Source: Bradyrhizobium sp. 200 (lineage in GTDB: Bacteria; Pseudomonadota; Alphaproteobacteria; Rhizobiales; Xanthobacteraceae). From it: DNA of 64,000 nt. Under the pieces are notes generated by a model, which saw nothing but the letters and a program-made list of their open reading frames with translations, did no database searches and was not told where the DNA came from. Location of the stretch: the NCBI RefSeq assembly GCF_023100945.1, contig NZ_CP064689.1:5500001-5564000 (forward strand), read 5' to 3'. The position numbers and the translations under genes are program-made. Shown piece after piece: positions 55,737-64,000 of this stretch. The stretch's first letter is position 1, and every line of letters begins with the position of its first letter.

Positions 55737-56457
55737 CTAGTCGATCGGGTGGCCGATCATGGCGGTGAGCTCCTTGACCAGCCGATCGGACATCTGGCCG
55801 GTCACCGGGAGCTTGCGGTCGCGCTCGAATTTTGTGATCGCGGCCTGCGTGTCCGCACCGACCGCCCCGGTCGGCTTCAACTGGCCGTAGCCATATTGGG
55901 TGAGCGCGCGCTGCACGGCCGCCACGCGGCGCGCACCGGTGCTTTGCGTAGTGGCCGGAATCGACGCCGGTGGCCGCGCGACATTCGCGGGCGCCGCTGC
56001 AGGCGCGCCGGTCGACTTGACCACCAGATTGGTCATCGGGTCGGGATTTCTGGAATCGCCCTTGGAATCGTTCCTGGGATCGGCGCTCCTGATCTCGACC
56101 TGCCTGGGTTCAGCGCCCCTCGCCTCGACCGGCCTGATCTCCGGCGGCTCCTCGACCGGCCTTGAGGTCAGTTCGACCGGGCGCGGGCGCGGCAACGGGC
56201 TTACGACGGCAGCTTGCGGCGCCGGCAGCGTCACGACCGAGCCGAACATCGGCGAGGGATGGCGGCCTGCCTGCAGGAACAACGCATTGGCGAGGATGGC
56301 GCAGATCGCGGCTGCAGCGAGCAGACCCGCGACCATGTCTTTCGGACTGTGCAAGAGGATGCGCATCACGAGACCGCGTTCTTCCTCCACTTCAATCGCA
56401 GCCGCTTTCGCGCTGCGACGGCGGCGGCGCGGCATCTCTTCATCGTCGTCAATACGC

Positions 56458-56465
<8 letters not shown>
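55737..56465 (-). CDS. Membrane-anchored peptidoglycan-binding protein
   Basis: This is a 242-residue protein starting with GTG. A basic cytoplasmic N-terminus (DDDEEMPRRRRRSAKAAA) precedes a membrane helix at about 45-66. A Pro-rich linker (about 80-165) leads to a C-terminal PG_binding_1 domain (VAAVQRALTQYGYGQLKPTGAVGADTQAAITKFERDRKLPVTGQ). It overlaps the end of the upstream PAS kinase gene by eight bases, so the two are probably co-translated. It may sense or tether to the cell wall. Confidence 0.85.
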
Positions 56466-58278
<1,813 letters not shown>

Positions 58279-58701
58279 GGCTCTCGCGCTTCGGCTTGTT
58301 CGTCAGACAGACGCGCCGGAACGCCCCCTCAATCTTTGCGCCACCGTGTCAGAGCGAACTTAAGCGAACGCTAAGGCGCCGGAAGCGACCGACCAACACT
58401 GTGCATTGGCGGGGGTTTCACGCCCCCGCACGGCGCTCATTCGACGCGGATGGTGAACGACAGGTTACAAGCCGCGATCGATCTATGGTTTCGAAATGGT
58501 GGATGCGCGAGCGGCGCGAACTTTCGCGCGATAGTGGTCATCAATCGAAAATTTACTCCGAATCGAATCATTCCGGTTTTCAGAAAATTTTCGGCGACTT
58601 TACCTCAATGGAAACACTTCCGATTTATCGACGGCTGTTAGTCAGGAACAAAGCTGCGGTTTAACCGCAACACAACCATAAGAGACGACCGGGGTCGCGA
58701 G
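58279..58701. other. Divergent promoter region between the PAS kinase and DUF5330 genes
   Basis: These 423 bases hold no supported gene. GCGGGGG/CCCCCGC at 58409-58429 forms a hairpin without a T-run, so it may be an operator or an untranslated structure. The stretch 58540-58620 is unusually AT-rich for the window, a candidate promoter for the plus-strand gene. Confidence 0.45.
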
Positions 58702-59130
58702 ATGTTTTTTCTGCTTCGCATGGCATTCTGGCTCGGGCTTGTGCTCGTGCTGCTGCCCAGGGAAAAGACGCCTGAATCGGACAAGGCGCCGCAGATCGGC
58801 GCGTCCGAAGCCATATCGGCTGCGACTGCTGCCGCCTCCGACATGGGCCAGTTCTGCAAGCGTCAGCCGGCGGCCTGCGAGGTCGGCGGTCAGGCGGCGA
58901 CGGCGATCGGCCAGCGCGCCCAGGATGGCGCCCGCCAGTTGTACAAGATCATCACCAAGCCCGACCATCCCAGCGTCCCGGACAAGAAGCCCGACCATAC
59001 CAGCTCGATCGGCACGGCCGACGACGCCGAGACCGCAGCCGCGGTAGCGCCGCCGCCCATGGACGCGCTGACGGAAGACGATATGGCGATCGATTGGCGG
59101 CTGCCGCGGATGCCGCTGGCCTCAAAATAA
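58702..59130 (+). CDS. DUF5330 family protein
   Basis: This is a 142-residue protein with an N-terminal membrane segment (MFFLLRMAFWLGLVLVLLP) and a short DUF5330 domain with MGQFCKRQPAACEVGGQAA, whose two cysteines may pair in the periplasm. The C-terminus is Pro/Ala-rich and ends in WRLPRMPL. Function is unknown. It is followed by sufE with an 83-base gap. Confidence 0.85.
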   Translation: MFFLLRMAFWLGLVLVLLPREKTPESDKAPQIGASEAISAATAAASDMGQFCKRQPAACEVGGQAATAIGQRAQDGARQLYKIITKPDHPSVPDKKPDHTSSIGTADDAETAAAVAPPPMDALTEDDMAIDWRLPRMPLASK

Positions 59131-59213
59131 GGCCGCGGAACCGGTTCCATTTCCGTCGCTTTCGCTCGATCCGCATCCTATATAGGGCTTCAAGGAAACG
59201 GACGCGGGCCACG

Positions 59214-59642
59214 ATGACGATCGACGAAATCAGGGACAATTTCGAGTTGCTGGAGGAGTGGGACGACCGCTACCGGTACGTCATCGAGCTCGGCCGCACC
59301 CTTGATCCGATGCCGGAGGCCGAGCATTCCACCGAGAACAAGGTCAATGGCTGCGTCAGCCAGGTCTGGCTTTCCAAACAGATCGACCGCAGCGGCAACG
59401 GCGAGCCGCGGCTGAAATATTTGGGCGATAGCGACGCCCACATCGTGCGCGGCCTGATCGCGATCCTGCTCACGCTTTATTCCGGCCACACGCCGCAGCA
59501 GATCCTGGCAACGGATGCGCTTGCCGTATTCAACGAATTCGGATTTCGCGATCACCTGACGCCGCAGCGTTCCAACGGCCTGCGCTCGATGGTCGAGCGC
59601 ATCCGCACCGACGCGCGCGAGGCGCTTGCCACGGCTTCGTAG
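59214..59642 (+). CDS. sufE: Sulfur acceptor protein SufE
   Basis: SufE is a 142-residue protein that accepts persulfide sulfur from SufS cysteine desulfurase and stimulates it during Fe-S cluster assembly. The ATG at 59214 gives the family start MTIDEIRDNFELLEEWDDRY. The acceptor cysteine is C47 in NKVNGCVSQVWL. The C-terminal part (GLRSMVERIRTDA) completes the usual length. The other suf genes are not in the window. Confidence 0.95.
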   Translation: MTIDEIRDNFELLEEWDDRYRYVIELGRTLDPMPEAEHSTENKVNGCVSQVWLSKQIDRSGNGEPRLKYLGDSDAHIVRGLIAILLTLYSGHTPQQILATDALAVFNEFGFRDHLTPQRSNGLRSMVERIRTDAREALATAS

Positions 59643-59660
59643 ACATCGTCATTGCGGCGA

Positions 59661-60074
59661 CTATTTCCGCTTCCGCGCCTGCTGGCCGAGGCCCATCTTC
59701 TTGGCGAGTTGTGAACGCGCCACCGCGTAGTTCGGCGCCACCATCGGGTAGTCCGGCGGCAGACCCCATTTGTCGCGATATTGCTCCGGCGTCATGTTGT
59801 ACTGCGTGCGCAGATGGCGCTTCAGCGACTTGAAGCGCTTGCCGTCCTCGAGACAGACCAGATATTCCGGGGTCATCGACTTCTTCACCGACACGGCCGG
59901 CTTGGCCGGCTCCAGCGGCGTTTCGGGGCGGCCGCTCGACACCCGCATCAGCGCGGCATGAACCTGGCTGATCAGGTTCGGGATTTCCGAGGCCTGGGTC
60001 GGATTGTTGCTGAGATAGGCCGATACGATATTGGCGGTCAGTTCGACAGGCGTCTTGCCAGCGGAATCGGTCAT
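59661..60074 (-). CDS. mucR: MucR/Ros-family transcriptional regulator
   Basis: This is a 137-residue regulator of the MucR/Ros family, which controls exopolysaccharide, motility and symbiosis or virulence genes in rhizobia. The core CLEDGKRFKSLKRHLRTQYN aligns with the Ros finger, but D77 replaces the second Cys and Q91/Y92 replace the later His residues; C74 and H87 remain. Such variants are known in rhizobia and may bind DNA with altered or no structural zinc. The C-terminus WGLPPDYPMVAPNYA is conserved. It is convergent with sufE with an 18-base gap. Confidence 0.93.
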   Translation of the reverse strand: MTDSAGKTPVELTANIVSAYLSNNPTQASEIPNLISQVHAALMRVSSGRPETPLEPAKPAVSVKKSMTPEYLVCLEDGKRFKSLKRHLRTQYNMTPEQYRDKWGLPPDYPMVAPNYAVARSQLAKKMGLGQQARKRK

Positions 60075-60254
60075 GGCTCAACCTTTTGGTCACGAATGCA
60101 TCTGTCGGCCACGCGGTTCGGACAGTATCCGACCGCGCCTATACATCGGCGGAATCTCATACGACTTGGCGAATATGAACGAAATGCCCGGAAACTGACA
60201 AGAACGACGGCGCTTTATTTTCAGGGACGGGCTTCGCCGCAAGTATTGCGCGCT

Positions 60255-61124
60255 CTAGGGCCGCTGATCGAGATGCGCGCGCAGCTCATCGATCGAGGCG
60301 AAGCGCATCATCCCCTCAGGCATCTGGGCCTCGATCGAACCATCGGAATAGAGCGAATAGGCCATGCCATCGACAACGCCGGATTTCAGCACCGTCACTT
60401 CCGGCTGATCCTCAGGTCGCGCCGGCCCGTCATTGGCTTCCGTAAGCGTCGGGGGCGTGCGGCCGCGCCGCTGCAGCGGACCTTCGCCGGACTTTGCGCG
60501 TCCCGCTCTCGGCCAGGCGCCCTCGAACGATGGGGGCGGCGGTTCAGCCGTTTCGGCCGGCGGCGCGGTAGGCGGGCGAAGCTCTGACGACAACAGGTCC
60601 GGCGGCAGCGGCTCGCTGCCCCGCGCCTGGGCGCGCTCGCGTTCTTTTCGCGATGTCGAGGAAAACAGCAAATTGCGCTTCGGTTTCGGCGCCGACGATG
60701 GCGGTTCGGGGTGCATCGGTTCCGGGATCGGGTGATCACGCAACACAGCCTCGTTCTGCCACGGCGGCGGCGCCGGAGAGAAAGGCGGCGGTGTCGGTGG
60801 CGAGAAGGGTCCGAAACCGCCGGGCTGCTCAGCGGCCGGGAAGCCGTCACCGGTAGGGGCGGAATCCCGCGCAGCGGCAACAGGAAGCACCGGCCGCACC
60901 ATTGCCTCACCTCGGGCCTCACCGCCGAGCCGCCGGGCGATGTTCTTCAACTCCCGGACCACCATCGAGAGCGCGAGCATGATCGCGCCGGTGCAAACGC
61001 CCATCACGCCGGCGATGATCAGCGTGTTGCCGGTGCTGAATTCCTTGATCGGGATCCCGAAGCCGATCGCCAGCAGACCTGCCAAAACGAGGCCGATCCC
61101 GGCGACCAACATAACAAACATCAT
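60255..61124 (-). CDS. Two-helix membrane protein with proline-rich linker
   Basis: This is a 289-residue protein. Two membrane helices lie at about 3-25 and 33-56 with a short loop. A long Pro/Ala-rich cytoplasmic linker (about 75-235) follows. The C-terminal 50 residues form a compact domain with VVDGMAYSLYSDGSIEAQ and MRFASIDELRAHLD. I do not know a described function. The architecture, with low-complexity spacer and terminal domain, is common for conserved rhizobial envelope proteins. Confidence 0.7.
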   Translation of the reverse strand: MMFVMLVAGIGLVLAGLLAIGFGIPIKEFSTGNTLIIAGVMGVCTGAIMLALSMVVRELKNIARRLGGEARGEAMVRPVLPVAAARDSAPTGDGFPAAEQPGGFGPFSPPTPPPFSPAPPPWQNEAVLRDHPIPEPMHPEPPSSAPKPKRNLLFSSTSRKERERAQARGSEPLPPDLLSSELRPPTAPPAETAEPPPPSFEGAWPRAGRAKSGEGPLQRRGRTPPTLTEANDGPARPEDQPEVTVLKSGVVDGMAYSLYSDGSIEAQMPEGMMRFASIDELRAHLDQRP

Positions 61125-61460
61125 CGAACTAACCCCTCAGCCGCGCCAAAACGCTCGCTAGCCGCCCCACGCCACGATACCGTCATATTGTGTGCACCGC
61201 CAACCGCCAATTGCGCCCAGTGTTCCGTAATGGTCTCGCAGGATTCCGGTCACGGATGATTCATGCCATTCAGTTACCGTTCAGCCCGCCGGCCGTAGTT
61301 TTACCGCCTACTAATTACTTCCCTTTTGTTGCATTGCATCAGGGATTTAGGCCACAATTCCCAATTACATGAAAATGGAACTGCGCTATATGGGTACCCG
61401 GGGAATGAGGCTCAAGAATATCCACGTTGGGCCATAGGGGACGCTGGGTTACCAATCGCC
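61125..61460. other. Promoter region of the glycosyltransferase gene
   Basis: These 336 bases separate divergent genes and hold no gene that I can support. The centre (61300-61370) is AT-richer. A longer ORF extends from 61326 into the glycosyltransferase, but its N-terminal 45 residues lack a membrane or family pattern and the 61461 ATG is preferred. Confidence 0.45.
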
Positions 61461-63110
61461 ATGTCATCGATCACGACTTCTGCCCTCGATACGCCTGCGC
61501 GGCGCTCGGTGGAGCGGACCTGCGACGACCTTGCCATCCTGGTGCTGGCAGTGATCACTATTGTCGCGGGCCTGACCTTCCGCGACTACGGGCTCGGCTG
61601 GGACGACTACACGCACGCCGAATATGCCGAGCTGCTGCTCAAGATGTACGGTTCCGGCTTCAAGGACACCGGCGCGCTGTCGTTCGCCAATCTCTACATG
61701 TATGGCGGCGGCTTCGACATGGCGGCGGCCCTGCTGCACAAGGTCATTCCGCTCGAACTGTTTGAAACGCGCCGCCTGCTCGGCGCCGTCGTCGGCCTGA
61801 TCGGCCTTGCCGTGACATGGCGGCTGGCGCGGCGCGTCGGCGGCCCGCTTGCCGGGTTCGCGACGCTGCTGCTGCTGGCACTGTGCCCGACCTTCTACGG
61901 GCACATGTTCATGAACCCGAAAGACGCGCCGTTTGCCGTCTCGATGGTGATCCTGATCCTGGGTCTGGTGCGCCTCGCCGAGGAATATCCCGCGCCCTCG
62001 CCGCGAACCATCCTGATCGTCGGCCTCGGCGCCGGCCTCTCCATCGGCTGCCGGATTCTCGGTGGGCTGGCGCTGGTCTATGCGATGGTGGGCTTCGTCC
62101 CGCTGCTGATCGAGGAAGTCCGCACGCAAGGCTCGCGCGAAGCCATCCGCCGCTTCGGCCATGTCCTGTATGTGCTGCTGCCCGGTCTCGTGCTCGGATA
62201 CCTGATCATGGGCCTGATGTGGCCGTGGTCGATCATGGAGGCGGACCATCCCTTCAAGGCGCTGACCTATTTCTCGCACTTCTTCGAAAAGCCCTGGAAG
62301 GAAATGTTCGACGGCGCGCTGGTGTCGGTGCCCGACATGCCGTGGTCCTACCTGCCGACGCTGTTTGCGCTGCAGCTTCCGGAAGTATTGCTCGCGCTTC
62401 TGCTCGCCGGCGTCGTCGGCACTTTTATGTCGCTGTCGCGCGCGGACGTCTCGGCCCGCCGCAAGACCATCCTCCTGATGCTGACGCTGGCGGCCAGCCT
62501 GCCGCTGGTGATCGCGATGGTGAAGCGGCCGGCGCTCTACAACGGCATCCGGCATTTCGTTTTCGTCATCCCGCCGATGGCGGTGCTCGCCGGCGTATCG
62601 TTCGCCTGGGGCATGAAATGGCTCAAGGACAATCACCGCCGCTGGCAACCCGCCGCGCTCGCGGTGTTCACGTTCGGCCTGCTGTTGCCGCTCAGCGAGA
62701 TGATCCGCCTGCACCCCTACGAATACACCCATTTCAACCACATCGCCGGCACGGTTCGCACAGCCGACAATTTCTTCATGCTGGACTATTGGGGCCTGGC
62801 GCTGAAGCAGGCGTCCGATGGCCTGCGCGAGGAACTGGTCGAGCGGCAGGAATCGCCGCCGCAGGGACGTAAGTGGAAGGTCGCGGTGTGTGGACCTCAG
62901 CGCCCGGCGCAGGTGGCGCTTGGCCCCGACTTCACCATCGGCTGGGATAGCCAGTCCGCCGATTTCGCGATGACGCTGGGCGAGTTCTACTGCAAGGGCC
63001 TCACCGCGCCCGTCATGGTCGAAATCAAACGCGACGACGTCGTGTTCGCGCGCGTCTACGATATCCGCGGCCGCGCCATCTCGACGCTGCTGGCGATTCC
63101 GGCGCCGTAA
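61461..63110 (+). CDS. Membrane glycosyltransferase, GT39/ArnT-like
   Basis: This is a 549-residue polytopic GT-C protein (ATG at 61461). The first luminal loop has FRDYGLGWDDYTHAEYAELL, with the acidic catalytic residues of the family (DD). Many membrane helices occupy about 30-420, including NPKDAPFAVSMVILILGL, and the C-terminal soluble part follows (about 440-549). Such enzymes use lipid-linked sugars to modify lipid or protein targets. The acceptor is unknown. It is followed 113 bases later by a class II aldolase gene on the same strand. Confidence 0.85.
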   Translation: MSSITTSALDTPARRSVERTCDDLAILVLAVITIVAGLTFRDYGLGWDDYTHAEYAELLLKMYGSGFKDTGALSFANLYMYGGGFDMAAALLHKVIPLELFETRRLLGAVVGLIGLAVTWRLARRVGGPLAGFATLLLLALCPTFYGHMFMNPKDAPFAVSMVILILGLVRLAEEYPAPSPRTILIVGLGAGLSIGCRILGGLALVYAMVGFVPLLIEEVRTQGSREAIRRFGHVLYVLLPGLVLGYLIMGLMWPWSIMEADHPFKALTYFSHFFEKPWKEMFDGALVSVPDMPWSYLPTLFALQLPEVLLALLLAGVVGTFMSLSRADVSARRKTILLMLTLAASLPLVIAMVKRPALYNGIRHFVFVIPPMAVLAGVSFAWGMKWLKDNHRRWQPAALAVFTFGLLLPLSEMIRLHPYEYTHFNHIAGTVRTADNFFMLDYWGLALKQASDGLREELVERQESPPQGRKWKVAVCGPQRPAQVALGPDFTIGWDSQSADFAMTLGEFYCKGLTAPVMVEIKRDDVVFARVYDIRGRAISTLLAIPAP

Positions 63111-63223
63111 CGGCGCATAGCCGCGATAGCATGACTGCCACGCAGGACGTCCGCCTTGCTGCCCGTCCGGCACAGGGCTAGGCTCGCCTTCGAAAATCAA
63201 CAATTTTTTGGAGAAAGCGCGCC

Positions 63224-64000
63224 ATGTCGCCAGCCGAAGCTCGCCTGAAGGAAATCCCGTCCGGCATGACGGACGCTGAGTGGAACCAGCGCGTCAATCT
63301 CGCCGCCTGCTATCGCCTCGTTGCGCTCTATGGCTGGGACGATCTCGTCGACACCCACATCTCGGCGCGCGTGCCCGGCCCCGACCATCACTTCCTGATC
63401 AACCCTTACGGCCTGATGTTCGAGGAAATCACGGCGTCGAGCCTGGTGAAGGTCGATCTCCACGGCAACCAGCTCAGCGAGAGCGAATACAGCATCAACC
63501 CGGCGGGCTTCACCATCCATTCGGCGATTCACGAGGTGCGCGAGGATGCCGGCTGCGTGCTTCACCTGCACACGCCGGATGGAACAGCGGTCGCGAGCTG
63601 CATGGAAGGCCTGCTGCCGATGAACCAGACCGCGCAATTCGTCACCCACGACCTCGCCTACCACGACTACGAAGGCGTGGCGCTGGACCATGACGAACGC
63701 CCGCGGCTGCAGAAGGATCTCGGCGACAAGAACCACATGCTGTTGCGGAACCACGGCACGCTGACGGTCGGCCGCTCCGTCGCCTCCGCCTTCGAGCGCA
63801 TGTACCATCTGGAGCGGGCCTGCACGATGCAGGTGCGCACCCGCATGCTGGGCCCTACCGCCTATCCGGTGGAACAGGCGGTGATCGACAAGAATGAGCG
63901 GCTGTTCGCCAATCCCGATCGCGCGGAATTGCGCTCGACCAATCTGGTGTGGCCGCCACTGCTGCGGAAACTGGATCGCATCGACCCCGGCTACAAGACC
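63224..64000 (+). CDS. Class II aldolase/adducin family protein (3' end outside window)
   Basis: The ATG at 63224 opens a frame of 259 codons that runs off the window. It begins MSPAEARLKEIPSGMTDAEW. The zinc-binding site is formed by His residues in VLHLHTPDGTAVA and LLRNHGTLTVG, typical of fuculose-phosphate aldolase and adducin-like proteins. The family retro-aldolases or decarboxylases act on sugar phosphates or related compounds; the substrate is not clear. The spacing to the glycosyltransferase is too large to prove an operon. Confidence 0.87.
   Translation, partial: MSPAEARLKEIPSGMTDAEWNQRVNLAACYRLVALYGWDDLVDTHISARVPGPDHHFLINPYGLMFEEITASSLVKVDLHGNQLSESEYSINPAGFTIHSAIHEVREDAGCVLHLHTPDGTAVASCMEGLLPMNQTAQFVTHDLAYHDYEGVALDHDERPRLQKDLGDKNHMLLRNHGTLTVGRSVASAFERMYHLERACTMQVRTRMLGPTAYPVEQAVIDKNERLFANPDRAELRSTNLVWPPLLRKLDRIDPGYKT

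Noticed and set aside
61464..63203. 579-codon ORF on the minus strand opposite the glycosyltransferase
   Set aside because: It is antisense low-complexity sequence rich in Gln, Arg and His; the plus strand has the membrane protein.

Overview
The window is a high-GC chromosomal segment of an alphaproteobacterium, most likely Bradyrhizobium or a close relative in the Nitrobacteraceae. The evidence is family-level: the cytochrome c maturation operon in the order ccmI-ccmE-ccmF-ccmH (cycHJKL of rhizobia), a MucR/Ros regulator, a FeuP/FeuQ-like two-component pair, a stand-alone Ku, DUF2336, DUF1491 and DUF5330 proteins, a DivJ/PleC-like kinase, and two copies of a rhizobial-type palindromic element built around a GAGCATGATC-like core. 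No phylogenetic calculation was done.

Layout. 1-5875: zinc homeostasis block. It has the 3' part of an ABC-2 permease, zur, two palindromic Zur-type operators, an AztC-like zinc-binding protein, an AztD-like zinc chaperone and an L,D-transpeptidase-like gene. 5876-6967: gene-poor scar with a tRNA-Met fragment, a tRNA T-arm inverted repeat and an excisionase-like HTH protein. 7074-13238: OmpR-type response regulator without a kinase, DegP-type protease, LysR regulator, TauE/SafE exporter, two small membrane proteins (one MAPEG) and DUF1993. 13320-17437: ccmIEFH. 17599-23545: conserved hypothetical, FeuQP-like pair, Ku, small proteins and a lone Flp pilin. 23919-26291: ThDP enzyme plus glutamine amidotransferase. 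26478-31755: signalling operon of a five-GAF histidine kinase, a single-domain receiver and a receiver-adenylate cyclase. 31768-37944: DHA2 MFS pump, YcgN protein, PBP1A-type murein synthase and a DUF1214/DUF1254 pair. 38166-47578: accessory stretch with an MBL hydrolase and divergent LysR, GFA protein, MITE-like element, GNAT, second LysR, Tat-exported NTF2-like protein, an O-methyltransferase-pobA operon and DUF4337. 47749-53136: a duplicated wHTH/TolB-like/TPR regulator (one copy frameshifted) with divergent DUF1127 genes (one reduced to a stub), enclosing an HdrD-like Fe-S protein. 53150-61124: core genes, namely a lipoprotein, DUF2336, DUF1491, a PG-binding protein overlapping a PAS kinase, DUF5330, sufE and mucR. 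61461-64000: a GT39-like membrane glycosyltransferase and a class II aldolase that runs off the end.

How the parts work together. The Zur operators should de-repress zur and aztC-aztD under zinc starvation, but the transporter core genes aztA and aztB are not in the window. The GAF kinase operon has no DNA-binding output; its only visible output is a class III nucleotidyl cyclase, which suggests a phosphorelay that controls cAMP. The 5876-7074 and 40-53 kb stretches carry most of the repeats, remnants and broken genes and look like sites of past insertion, duplication and decay.
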